From Acanthaster planci (taxonomy: Eukaryota; Echinodermata; Asteroidea; Valvatida; Acanthasteridae): DNA of 58,061 nucleotides. Both the position numbers and the translations under genes were made by a program. Of the stretch, positions 50,501 to 57,840 are shown one piece after another. Below the pieces are notes generated by a model. That model saw nothing but the letters and a program-made list of their open reading frames with translations, did not search any database and was not told the origin of the DNA. Positions within the stretch are counted from its first letter, which is position 1. Each line of letters begins with the position of its first letter. Location of the stretch: positions 719,869 through 777,929 of the forward strand of contig NW_019091466.1 of assembly GCF_001949145.1 (NCBI RefSeq), in the 5' to 3' direction.

Positions 50501-53500
50501 CATTAAAACATTTTACATCGGGTCAAGATTAACTAATACAAGAGACACAGTTGGGGTAAAAACATACACCTATTAAAACAAAAACAGTTTTCCTTGAATT
50601 TCAATCATTCCTATCGACTTGTCTTTTCATGAGGCCAGACAAAATGGGTCTTTACTTGATGTACATGGTGTATGCATCAATTAAAAAGCCTGAGACATAT
50701 ATATGGTTCTTGTTTTTTAATAATAAAACAAATCAGAAGTACACAGTCCAACCCTAATAGTGCCACTTTCTGTACACTTGTTGTCACATCTCATAGTCGC
50801 AGTGGACCACTTTCTGAAGAGTTCTTGAATGACAATAAGGAGGTAGATGTACATTGTCACAAAATGAAAATGTCTCTGAGTATTTTTGACTGAAGTAAAC
50901 ACTATGAACATGAAGCTGAGATACAACTTGTCTGGCCTCGTAAAGAAAAGGTAGGCAAAACTATTTCAAACAGCAAAAAAAAATGAGGAAAATGATTTTT
51001 TTACCAAGTGAATGTAAACTTTTTGGCCCAACTGTACCAACTCGGCTTAAAATTGTTATCCAGGATTTGTTAACACATTATAAATGAGTCTCCAACAACT
51101 CTTTTTAATAATGCAACAGAATAAAAATTTTGTACTATGTGATTTTGCTGTAACAGATTTATTCCCCATAGATATTTACATATTTTTTCCAGAACTGAAG
51201 ATGTGTACTTGTTGTAACTTGAATTTTGTTATAACCAAGTTTCTAATAATGAGACTCCATTGTATCAACTTCTCATCTTTACTCCTGCAAGACGTCAAAC
51301 TGATTCAATGATCAGACTGGCAATTCAAGCCAAACTTTCTAATTTCAAACCCATCATCATTTTTTTTAAAGATCTGCTACCAGAAATTGTATGCAGCATA
51401 TTATTTACCAACAAATAGTACAATGTACTTTCACTGGACTCTATAACACAAAGCTTTCTATACTCTATGGTAAATGCAAGTAGTACAATTCATGGGTTTT
51501 GTTCCCACCCGAGTATTACTGAAGAGGGAAGAAGTTGCTGTAAAAGATCAATTACCTGAAGATACATGTATCTCACCATCCTTACCTGTTCTGTCCTCTC
51601 TATCTGCAGCTAAAGCAGGCTGCTGGCCTGTCTTACTGGATACAGCCCCATAGTCCCTATTTGAGGAGCCACTTCTTGAAAGAGTGGATAGGGCAGGATG
51701 CTTAGATAAAGCAGATATGATGATTTGGCCAGATGGCAACAGTTGGCGATTCAAATGATTTAGCTCCACTGTCACATTCTCATTGCCTTGCAACTGATCA
51801 CCCTGTTCAGATAAAAGATCAGTGAGACTTATTTCGAGTCAGTTGGTTAAATGAATCCAAATTAATACCATATACTTCCGTCAGTACCTTTGGGTATGCA
51901 GGAAACAGATCTATGGTGCAGCATTGTTGTCTAAAAGTTGGAACCGGCCTGAAATCAAGCTACACAGAAGATCTCACAGACATGCATGTGTCGTTTCTAA
52001 ACAAGTTAAGCAAAAAAGAACCCTATCCCTCTGATGGGGTACAGTGCAAGTTGATGCTCTTTGTGTTCTGACCACTAAGGAGTGCAGATCACTTTAGTCC
52101 TATAAAATGCAGAACAGATACAAGAACAGTTCCATTCCAAGCCTCACCCACTTACTGAATAAGCAGGTTTAACCTTTGAAGCTTACGTGTGATATGTTTC
52201 GTATTGTGTGATTTCCCTTGGATCACTTTAATTACCTTTTACCAGTTACATTTATATTGTATGTATATATATATCCATGTACATGCATTGTGCAAGCTTT
52301 TGATCTACCTTCCCTTTTGCCTATATTGGACTTGTAAATGCTTGCAATTCGTCAGAAATGATCTTTCAGAAATTTATTATTATGCTTCTGAAAAAATAAT
52401 TCTTGTGATGTATGAATGTAAAGCGCAATTCAACCTACTGGTTCATATACTGTGCATTTTTAATATGCGATTTTGTTTTCTGAACTAAACAAATTAATAA
52501 TAATAATAAAAAAAGGTAAGCTGGCATGATCCAAATATTTTGTAAAGTATGCACAGTGTATTTCAAAATACATGTAAAATGCTTATGAGTGTAATCCGCC
52601 TCGACTAAAAGTACCCCCTCAACAGTTGAACAGAGCCAGGTGGTCCGCACTCCGCAGTACTCAATCAGTCGTGATCTTGTTTGGCGCATGCATGGCTGAC
52701 GCAATGCGCTGTGACACTAGCACACATGCATTACGTGTACATGTACTAAGTTTGAGCTCTTCAAAAGTTTTGTCCGTGTGTGCATTCTCATGCCCTAGGC
52801 TATCTAGCCGAGGTCTTCCATTCAGACTGTACAGCTTTAAAGAAGGCAAAAGAACATTGATGCTGTCTTTTAAGGAGAACCCCCTGTCAACAATTCAGGG
52901 AGAAAATAGTCAAAATAGAAATTCTGTACCTTAGAAATTGATGTCTGGATGGAAGTAGGATTGAATGGCACATGGGAGACCTTACAAACAGAATGATTGT
53001 TTTAACTCCTGTTACATACATTGTAACATTGAATTTTTAAAGCCTATTAGTCCATGCACCTCAAAGTTGAGATATGGAACATTTGAGGTTTTAATTTGCC
53101 AGTTTACAATCTCTGAATATTTACAAGAATATAAGGACATTGAAGTTCAGTTAACTTTGGTTCATTGTTACCTGTGATGATACCATCTGGTGATGCACAC
53201 AGTCATGGCTGTGACGAATGGCAAAATAAACCATCATTTGTGATGCGCTCTCCTGATATCTTTTCATATTGCATTATGAGGAAGGTGGTTTATTTATTTT
53301 ATTCATGTAACTTTTCAAATGTTTTTATAAATCTAAAATAAGATGAGTTTATATTTTTATGAAAATTATAAACATGTACTTAATGTTTATTCTTAGTACC
53401 AGTATGCGAAAAGACTTACGTACATGTATAATGGATGTGTGTGTGAATTTGTTTGCATTTAAATTATTGTAACCTTTTAGTTTTTGAACTTTGCTGGAAA

Positions 53501-56500
53501 TGTAAAGAGCAAAAAGTAACACAATAAAAGTTGTGTTTATCTGTCAACAGGTTTATTGACAGGTTACATTTAATAATTACTTCCTGGGATTTTTTACCTC
53601 ACCTTCTCAAAATAGAATTAAAGCCAGTCTGAAAGTATGCACGTCTGCTTCTTTTCATTTCAACTACATGTAGATAAAGCTGCTGGGCCACCACCAGGTT
53701 TGGAACAACCACAGCAGCCCCGCAACACTGACAGGTTCCATACCATCATTCTCATTCATCAACGAGTAAATTATAATCACTATCATAGGAACTGAATCCA
53801 CTCACTTTCACTCGAAGAATCCGATACGTGTTTACAACTTTTTCTTTGACACATTGAAATTGTAGACTCAGCAAACAAGCATGCATGTACAGTGTAGGTT
53901 GCTGTCTTTTCTCAATTAAACAGCTTTACATCTATACACATACTGTACACGGTAGCAGCGATTCAGGCCAAGATTCAGGTCTGCATACTCCTACATTGAC
54001 CAACCCGCGTTATTCTCTGTGGCATATGAATAATCTGTCGCCACTGCACGTATACACAAGTGCAATCTCACATGTATGCCATGCAAATTACGTTCTTCTT
54101 CACCTTCAACGTCTTGTACTCCATTTTGATACAAATTTCGCAATTATTTTGACCAGCTAAGAGTAAGAATTTAGGTTTAAGCATCTTAGAGATTAATGTA
54201 TAATATTGTGCATTTTCAGCACATCCTTAGAAATCCTTGTGTTAATGAATTTGGGCAGGAATCAATGCCAGCTTACATACTCGCATATCTTCATGCATGC
54301 TTGTTATGTCATCAATCTAACACAAACACAGCCTCGCATGTTTCTGAAATCAGCCCAGTTGCTTGTGGACAGAAACTTTTATTTCTCTGGCGTTGATTTT
54401 CAGCAGATAAATTAATTGTATATTGGTTTTTGGGAGGATAATCTACATGTACTTCCAAAATCCTTGGTATTGAAATATTTGAAGTCATTTTCAGTTGGGC
54501 TTTAATGATAATAATAAAAATAATAATAAAACATGTTTCTTGGCTCCCAAATTTAATGTGCGCTTTAATCCAACACTGAAAATTTGATTTAAATAAAAAG
54601 AAAGAAATTAAGGATTGGTGATAAAAAAAATTGATTTTGGTGTTATCAATTTTCTACTTCCTTGTAATTTTTGTGCTGAAAGTGTCAGCCCCAACTCCTC
54701 ATGCAAAAATACTCCTGAGATAGGCTGCAACATATTTGAAAGGGCTGAAGCCCAGAACAAGTGCATCGATGACTGAAAAAGACTACAACAAACGACTGTT
54801 ACAATAAACATTCTTTGTGAATTTTGTCATGTATGCTGTAGCAGTATTGCACTGTAAAGAGGAACAAGCATGTATTGATATCTTGAGATGAATCCTAAAC
54901 TAAAGGGATTTAGGACTGCTTTAAACAGAAAGAAATGCCAAGCATGATTACCTTACCATTCTGACAACTTACCTGTAAATTAGTGACAATGTAACCTGCT
55001 GTACTTGCTGTCTCTCCTTGACCCGCAGTACTTTGTATGACATACGTATTGGATGGTGTCAGGTTCATTGATGTATCCAGAACCTCATATTGGTACACAT
55101 CTACTTGCTCTGATGTTGCTGTTTTAACATGAATATGAAAAAAAAATACCTTCAAGTTCATACCAATACTAATACATTTCTCCAGGTAAGTCACTCCTGT
55201 TTACATAGATGTGCTGATGTGTGCCTCTTTTTGAAACCAAGTAAAAACACAAGTATGGCGTATTGTTCAAAAGATGAACTAAAATGCAACTCCACATGTC
55301 ATTTTTTTAAAAACTACTAAAAGAGTGACTTTGGTAATTTAAAACTCAAATTTGTACCTTCAGATTTATAAAAATGATAAGGTCGGGATAATTAAGCATA
55401 TGTGTACATTTTGTGGACATTTGGTTGGCTACTAGTGCAGATTAAAGGCACTTGGATTCATTCAAAGTTTTAAGTCAATATATTTGTATCAGATCGGGCC
55501 ATGAAAAAAGTCCAAAATGATTAGAAAGATTTGGCTTTCTTCATTCCCTAGCCGTTTCAGTTCCCTCTAACTATACCAGCATATTTAACAGGTTTCATAC
55601 CTTTCAGCTACCCAAATATATAACGAGTACAATATGTTCATTGCATATGTCATATCTGAGAGAATTTGTATGATGGTTGAGAACATTGATGCGAAATGCA
55701 TATATTGACATTATCGAAAGCGCTGCCACACTAACAATTCCAAGGGCAATGTTCATTTTGCCAGTTTTGGAGATATACCCTCTCAAAACACATCCTTTTT
55801 CTGATCCTAAATTATATAAAAGGTAGAGTTGTAACGTGCAGTGTCAGGGGTCAAAATTAACTTTTTTTCCCCAGTCCTACCAAAACCGCACATGCAGCCT
55901 CAGTGAGCAATCCTTGTTAGGGTGCAGGCGTGGCAATTTTTTTTTTGGTTTGCCCGATCGGGCAGGCCATGTCATAAATTTGCTTGCTTTTTGTTTTAGG
56001 GGCAATTCTGTGCTGATTGAATGACATCAGTGGGGACAACAGCTTCCAAAAGTATCTCAAAAAGTGATAAACACCTGTCTTAATGAAAATTCACACAATC
56101 ACGAAGGCAATCAGAACGGCAAACTGGCCAACAATGTCTGTGTATCGCATGGTATTAAAGCATGCGTGATGCATCCAGACCAGCTGATGCTAAACCTTGT
56201 GCCATGAGCATAACCTCAAATGACACTCATGAACACAGAAAATACATACATAAAAAAGAGACCAAGTTCTATGAATTCACTTGCAGAAAACCTCTTGCAA
56301 CGTAACATCAATGTCTTTCCGGCCTGCAGCCTTTTGCGTTCGCAACTTGTATATGGCCGATGAAGAGTGTTGTACTTGAATGGTACAGACTGGTACTGGT
56401 TGCTACATTTCCATCATGCATTCTTCTGCACGGGTGTGGTAGGGAGGAAATCACAGCAGCTTTGTTTAATGCATAGAGATTCGTGCACGTGTGTTCACCA

Positions 56501-57614
56501 CTGTGACAGTGAAATGTTGATGTTGACAATGCGCAAAGAGTTATGGGGCGATTTCATGTCTGTGCAGGTAAAGGATACATACACGCGTGGTGCTGGGTGA
56601 CATAAGCCAGCGATGAGTGATCAGCCGTGATGAATGCCTTGGGCGTAATTAACCTAATTCTAACACAAAACTAATAATAAATCGGATGCCATAATCCCAT
56701 ATATTCTGTTGATATTTTAAGAGCTGTTTATTGATATGTTGGTCTGACAATTTGCCTGAGCATCTTTGATTATGTTCAGACAAACACAATAAGTGCTCAG
56801 AAAATGTCCGACTGAAATTTCACACTCAGAGACTCCATACACCTGGAACAAAATATCCCACAGAGGAGCTGGTTTGCAGTATCCAGAAGAAAGAGAAGTA
56901 CAGTGCACCATTCAGCACTATGCTCCGCCAAGCCCACGTACATCACATGGGTGAAGGTATGTACCCTTACATCCCAACATTTTTCAATTCAATAGGTACG
57001 ATAACTGAAACACGTCTGCTTTAGAAAAATGATTTCCTTAATGCAACTTACGTCCCATAGGTACTGTTAGGGAAGCAACAGGGACAGACAAATTCATGTC
57101 TGGTGTCAAGTGTTTGGATCCACGTAGAGTCTTCACGTGCTTGGAGCCAATGGGACTGGTACGGATGTGGTCAATTAGTGCTGGAGTCAAAAATATGCAC
57201 ATTTTATCACTCTCAAGACGTAAAACAAACAATAAAATGAACAAGAAACACATTTCAAATGTAATGAATCCTTAGCTCTAGTAAACATAATTGTGCAGGG
57301 AATAAGTTTACTTCAGTCTGCACTCTATTTGATTACAGCAGGCAATCAGTACATGGTGGGCTCCAACATGTCCTCACTTGACTGTCATGAGTACATTTCA
57401 CAGCAAAAAGTGAACTGTAGTTCATGCATACAGCTGATAGCTGTTGACTTTGATGAACTCACCAGCCAGGCTCATCTCTTCATGACCAGGTATATGTCTC
57501 TTAAGCATCCACCATTTTGAGCGTAGCCACTGTGGAGATCGCACACTTCTCCAGTTTTTTGCTAGCTCATCCCAGTTGACTTGACTATCATTTTCTGCAT
57601 CACTTTCCAGCAAT
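2395..57614 (-). CDS. DMTF1: DMTF1 (cyclin D-binding Myb-like transcription factor 1) orthologue, C-terminal half, 7 exons
   Basis: Join of 57614-57463, 57180-57052, 55118-54973, 51802-51586, 49110-48809, 20517-20382 and 2507-2395, all on minus. Every intron starts GT and ends AG, and each split codon closes in frame: G+CA, C+CA, phase 0, G+GT, phase 0, G+GC. The total is about 397 codons ending in TAG, close to the length of the human DMTF1 tail after its second Myb repeat. The first exon carries the hallmark NWRSVRSPQWLRSKWW of the last Myb/SANT repeat and the final exon has the ILQ...GSP C-terminus of the vertebrate protein. DMTF1 is a nuclear DNA-binding regulator that binds D-type cyclins and, in mammals, activates ARF; that role in an invertebrate is inference. 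The N-terminal acidic region and first Myb repeats lie outside the window. In-phase extra exons inside the two longest introns cannot be excluded. Confidence 0.93.
5481..5593. repeat. Near-perfect 113-nt inverted repeat (hairpin, 54-nt arms)
   Basis: The left arm 5481-5534 and right arm 5540-5593 are reverse complements with about five mismatches, all in the inner half, around a 5-nt loop (AAATA). The outer 27 or so bases pair perfectly. A transcript of either strand, including the DMTF1 pre-mRNA, would form a long double-stranded stem. It could be a small fold-back transposon or a small-RNA precursor; the sequence alone does not decide. Confidence 0.9.
6843..6935. repeat. Two tandem related hairpins (AGCTGTTTCGGC stem)
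   Basis: At 6906-6935 a perfect 12-bp stem AGCTGTTTCGGC / GCCGAAACAGCT encloses a 6-nt loop. At 6843-6876 a diverged version with the same outer stem (AGCTGTTT...AAACAGCT) encloses a different centre. The two are separated by an A-rich spacer. The compensating pattern and duplication suggest a structured element or the ends of a tiny transposon; the function is unknown. Confidence 0.85.
9350..9437. repeat. 19-bp tandem repeat, about 4.6 copies
   Basis: The unit is GCCAGGTTTCAGAATGGTG, with single-base variants between copies. Because 19 is one more than a multiple of three and the unit lacks stops, plus-strand frames stay open across it, giving misleading short open frames at 9251-9467. It is treated as a non-coding minisatellite. 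Confidence 0.93.
15559..15651 (+). promoter_or_regulatory. Possible internal promoter and non-coding first exon (CRE palindrome plus splice donor)
   Basis: TGACGTCA, the full CRE/ATF palindrome, is at 15559-15566, followed by a segment richer in C, G and CpG than its surroundings (also CGACGATCGC at 15444-15453). A strong donor, CAGTGCTG|GTAAGT, ends a putative exon at 15651. This would be transcription antisense to DMTF1. No TATA box and no matching downstream exon were identified, so it remains tentative. Confidence 0.3.
20382..20517 (-). CDS. DMTF1: DMTF1 exon: conserved acidic-hydrophobic motif near the C-terminus
   Basis: This 136-nt exon has an acceptor after CTCTGTTTTCTCAAG and donor CTCTCTG|GTAAGA. 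It starts in phase 0, matching the phase-0 end of the exon 28 kb upstream, and ends with one base of a Gly codon. DMVPEVSEEPEAQLVIVNT is equivalent to the vertebrate EEQ...ETILIVP block. It stands alone in repeat-rich DNA, but the frame, splice sites and match with the conserved tail make it convincing. Whether it joins directly to the exon at 48809 needs cDNA. Confidence 0.85.
21751..21777. repeat. (TACATG)n microsatellite
   Basis: Four and a half uninterrupted copies of TACATG, the longest pure run of a word that recurs across the window. Confidence 0.95.
23440..23477 (+). promoter_or_regulatory. Candidate core promoter: TATAAAAG plus initiator
   Basis: TATAAAAG at 23440-23447 is followed 34 bases later by TCAGTC (A at 23474), the spacing of an animal TATA-Inr core promoter. 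Downstream sequence runs GC-rich into the gap at 23599. Possible sources are an LTR (a TGTTACG start is at 23360) or an unrelated internal transcript. The gap hides whatever it drives. Confidence 0.4.
23599..23920. other. Assembly gap (322 N)
   Basis: Run of N. Any open frame across it is an artefact. The flanks (GC-rich on the left, AT-rich on the right) do not show what is missing. A single N also occurs at 6106. Confidence 1.
24551..24668 (+). repeat. Left inverted terminal repeat of the DIRS element
   Basis: It matches the reverse complement of 29511-29628 along its length, including GTGAAGGAAACACCA, GATAACAAAG-like and GGGCCCTCCCCA words, with scattered substitutions (roughly 80-85 percent by eye). 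Confidence 0.9.
24742..24984 (+). pseudogene. gag-like first open frame of the DIRS element
   Basis: An open frame starting MANEAIIQLL lies just inside the left terminus. It is Ala/Ser/Pro-rich after an initial helix and has no recognised domain. Its place, between the terminus and the reverse transcriptase, is where DIRS elements carry their gag-like gene. It ends after about 80 codons, much shorter than a full gag-like protein, and further coding traces continue in other frames to about 25550. Confidence 0.45.
25559..26950 (+). pseudogene. DIRS reverse transcriptase and RNase H, degenerate
   Basis: The opening motif is GRLKHF...W...WIL (from about 25590), then a K-D-x-x-MRPIIN motif (about 25812-25850), a VDLKDAYF-like motif split by changes near 25935-25965, a SSAPRIFKK motif (about 26050-26080), the catalytic IDD at 26136-26144 and the downstream N-LHPTSSQNLEALGF block (ORF 26178-26453). 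RNase H/connector traces continue to about 26950. The family makes DNA from its own RNA. Several frameshifts and stops break it. The residue before IDD, normally Tyr, is Cys (TGT at 26133-26135). Confidence 0.8.
27529..27555 (-). ncRNA. Hammerhead-ribozyme-like motif of the Penelope-like element
   Basis: On minus: CTGATGA (27555-27549), a short CAG/CTG stem-loop, then GAAAC (27533-27529), the two conserved core blocks of a hammerhead. Penelope-like elements are known to carry hammerheads in their terminal repeats, and this one is at the expected 3' position. Stem II has three extra bases before GAAA and no clear GUH cleavage triplet after stem III, so self-cleavage is doubtful. Confidence 0.6.
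27890..28519 (-). pseudogene. Penelope-like polyprotein C-terminus with GIY-YIG endonuclease
   Basis: A 209-codon open frame. The N-terminal part resembles the region after the reverse transcriptase thumb (SITLPYQGSTSHQIQHIRN...). The GIY-YIG core is at 28127-28040: GVYKIPCQCGKVYISETSRD, with HTTLNEHK after it. The usual GET is SET here. After the core the family sequence is lost from this frame, consistent with a frameshift near 28000. GIY-YIG nicks the target for integration. Confidence 0.82.
28594..28889 (+). pseudogene. DIRS tyrosine recombinase, C-terminal catalytic part, degenerate
   Basis: The C-terminal half of a tyrosine recombinase is readable in two frames: SFVPPHKEVSVATIGRWLK (about 28650-28710) then DIDMSVFKHHSFRSAS and TSGWTSVTTFVRF (28701-28889). 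The HxxR motif is at 28737-28748 and the conserved W follows. At the place of the nucleophilic Tyr the codon is TGT, Cys (28845-28847), so strand cleavage could not occur. One frameshift lies near 28700. The N-terminal half is missing or was displaced by the Penelope-like insertion. Confidence 0.82.
29316..29421. repeat. Internal complementary region of the DIRS element
   Basis: 29316-29348 is complementary to 24523-24553 at the left edge (for example ATCTGAATGGAGGT), and 29407-29421 (GGAATCACGTGA) to about 29622-29636 at the right edge. In DIRS elements such a region templates joining of the two ends. Here about 60 bases between the halves do not match, so it has decayed or is of a variant type. 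Confidence 0.6.
29511..29628 (-). repeat. Right inverted terminal repeat of the DIRS element
   Basis: Reverse complement partner of 24551-24668. Inverted rather than direct termini are what separate DIRS from ordinary LTR elements. Confidence 0.9.
30321..30601. repeat. 31-bp minisatellite, 9 copies
   Basis: Nine head-to-tail copies of TATGCTATTCCCAATGG followed by ATTTACAGCAGTCC, a few substitutions each, no spacers. The unit has no stop in any plus frame, and since 31 is one more than a multiple of three a single open frame cycles through all three readings, which creates the 216-codon open frame at 30192-30842. This is not taken as a gene. Confidence 0.96.
36120..37200 (-). mobile_element. 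LINE (non-LTR retrotransposon) reverse transcriptase remnant
   Basis: On minus, motif A (a D-L-T-A-x-F-D pattern) is at about 36909-36887 and the catalytic YTDD at 36555-36544, in the same frame, followed by the LGL...KT motif of LINE reverse transcriptases near 36470. In-frame stops lie between motifs A and C and more after them, and frames change toward 36120. No endonuclease domain or poly(A) tail was recognised. The LINE clade cannot be assigned. It ends close to the piggyBac-type element at 37325. Confidence 0.75.
37325..37898 (+). mobile_element. piggyBac-type non-autonomous element, copy A (574 bp)
   Basis: TTAA at 37325-37328 and 37895-37898 flank terminal inverted repeats (TTAACTACTTGCTGCTGGG on the left, CCCGGCAGGAAGTGGTTAA on the right). 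It has no transposase open frame. It is related along its length to copy B (inverted orientation) and, for its first 200 bases, to copy C. TTAA target duplication with such short repeats is the mark of piggyBac-family MITEs. Confidence 0.85.
38030..38165. repeat. Degenerate short tandem repeats (CGCTTCGCT / ACTGGGTT words)
   Basis: Repeated TTGCTC/TCGCTTC and CAGACTGGGTT words in irregular tandem array. The same word TTCGCTCAGACTGGGTT occurs at about 40193-40209, in the spacer between two of the virus-like genes, so the array probably belongs to that element. Confidence 0.65.
38815..39412 (-). pseudogene. Virus-like element gene, unknown product, one frameshift
   Basis: Two overlapping open frames (39412-39182, then 39207-38815) read as one gene broken by a single frameshift in an A/T-rich slip near 39190-39207. 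The N-terminal part is strongly acidic with many Asp/Glu and Gln; the second part is basic and mixed, ending in a Ser-rich stretch. I do not recognise a domain. It is the last gene of the minus-strand row. Confidence 0.5.
40318..40895 (-). pseudogene. Virus-like element gene, unknown product, one frameshift
   Basis: An open frame at 40895-40536 continues in another frame at 40557-40318; a single frameshift near 40540-40560 accounts for both. It starts with a real ATG context and an Asn/Gln/Leu-rich helical segment. No conserved domain was recognised. It lies between the ATPase-like gene and the acidic gene, same strand. Confidence 0.5.
41255..41640 (-). pseudogene. Packaging-ATPase-like gene, broken
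   Basis: On minus a P-loop of the GKxxSGKT class is encoded at 41581-41558 and a hydrophobic-IDD Walker B-type motif at 41343-41323, about 80 residues apart as in FtsK/HerA-type packaging ATPases of Polintons and related viruses. The two motifs lie in different frames, and an in-frame stop follows the P-loop, so at least one frameshift and one stop break it. It would drive DNA translocation into capsids in an intact relative. Confidence 0.6.
41651..41703. repeat. 14-bp tandem repeat upstream of the ATPase-like gene
   Basis: Three copies at 41662-41675, 41676-41689 and 41690-41703 (TAAGTTCACATGGT, TAAGTTCGCGTGAT, TAAGTTTGCATTAC). They lie directly upstream of the ATPase-like frame on minus, between it and the next gene, so they could have been a regulatory spacer. 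Confidence 0.75.
41788..42232 (-). pseudogene. Virus-like element gene, possibly structural, one frameshift
   Basis: Two overlapping open frames (42232-41999 and 42159-41788) look like one gene with a frameshift near 42000-42010. The content is mixed polar with aromatic residues and no low complexity. It is first in the minus row, facing the integrase-like remnant. It vaguely resembles capsid-type proteins of animal Polinton-like elements; this is recollection and weak. Confidence 0.4.
42392..42600 (+). pseudogene. Integrase-like remnant (N-terminal part), plus strand
   Basis: From 42392 the plus strand reads a Tyr-rich start with a GYWKG motif and a helix-turn-helix-like segment ending W-L-K-K, as found at the start of rve-type integrases of Polinton-type elements in invertebrates. 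Stops appear by about 42550 and the catalytic DDE core was not recognised. It points away from the minus-strand genes. Confidence 0.45.
44840..45020. repeat. 97-bp-period imperfect duplication
   Basis: 44840-44923 and 44937-45020 align at a 97-bp offset (for example GCACTGTTCC/GCACTGCTCC and TTAGCAATGAG/TTAGCGATGAG). A weaker third copy may follow from about 45050. The segment is more GC- and CpG-rich than its surroundings. Minus-strand readings of the two copies conserve a pattern H-F-x-L-x-K-A-x-D-V-R but in different frames, so coding is not supported. Confidence 0.7.
46603..47212 (-). mobile_element. piggyBac-type non-autonomous element, copy B (610 bp)
   Basis: TTAA ends at 46603-46606 and 47209-47212 with inverted ends TTAACCACTTGCTGCTGGGG and CCCCCGGCCCGAAGTGCTTAA. 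Reverse-complemented, it matches copy A, e.g. CAGCACAGTGCACTGCTGAC, CTGTTTCAAAACAA and TATTTCAGCCAGGCCTGC. Coding capacity is absent. Confidence 0.85.
48565..48592 (-). ncRNA. Isolated hammerhead-like / Penelope-terminus-like motif
   Basis: On minus CTGAAGA (48592-48586), a GG-TACTCA-GTTGAC stem-loop-like segment and GAAAGC (48570-48565). This follows the layout of the hammerhead blocks, but with CTGAAGA in place of CTGATGA. It is 217 bp downstream of a DMTF1 exon, in the giant intron. It is probably a relic of a retroelement end; activity is unlikely. Confidence 0.3.
48809..49110 (-). CDS. DMTF1: DMTF1 exon: S/Q/N/D-rich acidic region built of about 28-residue repeats
   Basis: This 302-nt exon has its acceptor after TTTGCTGTTCTAG and donor CAGCAG|GTAAGT. 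GT completes the Gly codon left by the exon before, and the exon ends in phase 0. After VGLPVRISLTTTNDI the sequence is made of about three imperfect copies of a 28-residue (84-bp) unit of the type DISQSxQSEDxxLNQSxxI. It is acidic and rich in S-Q pairs. Vertebrate DMTF1 has an acidic S/D/E-rich region here but, as far as I recall, not this repeat. The reading frame is kept through the repeat, which supports real coding. Confidence 0.85.
49111..51585 (-). other. DMTF1 intron, no internal feature recognised
   Basis: It is bounded by GT at 51585-51584 and AG at 49112-49111. The sequence is AT-rich with scattered TACATGTA words; no second gene, RNA or element could be supported. Confidence 0.8.
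51586..51802 (-). CDS. DMTF1: DMTF1 exon: C-terminal regulatory domain, part 2
   Basis: This 217-nt exon has an acceptor after TTATCTGAACAG and donor AACAG|GTAAGG. It starts in phase 0 (GDQLQGNENVTVEL) and ends with one base of a Gly codon. SGQIIISALSKHPAL resembles the vertebrate EQIIVHALSPEHL segment. A basic, serine-rich patch follows (LSRSGSSNRDYG), which contains candidate basophilic-kinase sites. The exon is long relative to its neighbours but open throughout. Confidence 0.88.
51803..54972 (-). other. DMTF1 intron, simple repeats only
   Basis: It is bounded by GT at 54972-54971 and AG at 51804-51803. It holds (TAA)n-type runs near 52494-52516 and 54506-54532. No gene or mobile element was recognised. 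Confidence 0.8.
54973..55118 (-). CDS. DMTF1: DMTF1 exon: C-terminal regulatory domain, part 1
   Basis: This 146-nt exon has its acceptor after TTAAAACAG and donor TTACAG|GTAAGT. Two leading bases (CA) join the preceding C to give Pro. It encodes a T/S/Q-rich, uncharged stretch including YQYEVLDTSMNLTPSNTYVI and GYIVTNLQ. The pattern (short aromatic motif, then P-x-x-TYxxQST) parallels the vertebrate stretch with the FEILPSF and TYLLQTSS motifs. This low-complexity composition is typical of transactivation regions. It ends in phase 0. Confidence 0.88.
55119..57051 (-). other. DMTF1 intron, nothing recognised
   Basis: It is bounded by GT at 57051-57050 and AG at 55120-55119. Short random open frames only; no element was recognised. 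Confidence 0.8.
57052..57180 (-). CDS. DMTF1: DMTF1 exon: segment after the Myb domain
   Basis: This 129-nt exon lies only 282 bp downstream of the Myb exon. Its first two bases (CA) complete the Ala codon left open by that exon, and its donor is GGGAC|GTAAGT. It encodes a linker starting ALIDHIRTSP, where vertebrate DMTF1 has the short segment closing the Myb domain, and ends in a V/P/S-rich stretch (LSVPVASLTVPM) like the vertebrate region that follows. It has no catalytic motif; its role in the C-terminal regulatory domain is inferred. Confidence 0.9.
57181..57462 (-). other. Short DMTF1 intron (282 bp)
   Basis: It is bounded by GT at 57462-57461 and AG at 57182-57181, and is the only small intron in the window. 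It splits an Ala codon G|CA directly after the last Myb repeat. Confidence 0.88.
57463..57614 (-). CDS. DMTF1: DMTF1 exon: third Myb/SANT repeat
   Basis: This 152-nt exon encodes about 50 residues with tryptophans spaced as in a Myb repeat (VNWDEL, NWRSV, QWL, KWW), then a basic helix end (MLKRHI). The acceptor on minus is a pyrimidine-containing TTCTTGCTCAG before position 57614; the donor is GCTG|GTGAG at 57463/57462. It begins with the third base of a codon and ends with the first base (G) of an Ala codon. The motif NWRSVRSPQWLRSKWW is nearly identical to the vertebrate DMTF1 DNA-recognition repeat, the strongest homology in the window. It is expected to contact DNA together with repeats encoded upstream of the window. 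Confidence 0.95.
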
Positions 57615-57840
57615 CTGAGCAAGAATTAAGTCTTCTTTTCAATGAAACTTCACAATATATTTTTAAAACTGCATTTGTATTACCCCTTCTCTCAAAAGAG
57701 AGTACCGTATACTTTGTGGTAATAAGCTCAATGACACTTGATCTTTCAAATGAAAATGAAGCAAGGCTTGTGAAGAAGCACAATTAACCACTACCTGCAG
57801 GGTAGATTTCTCTTGAGAGGGACATGATGGCGGGACCTTT
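57615..57840 (-). other. DMTF1 intron upstream of the Myb exon (partial)
   Basis: Intron sequence between the acceptor at 57616-57615 and the piggyBac-type copy C. No feature beyond that element was seen. Confidence 0.75.
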
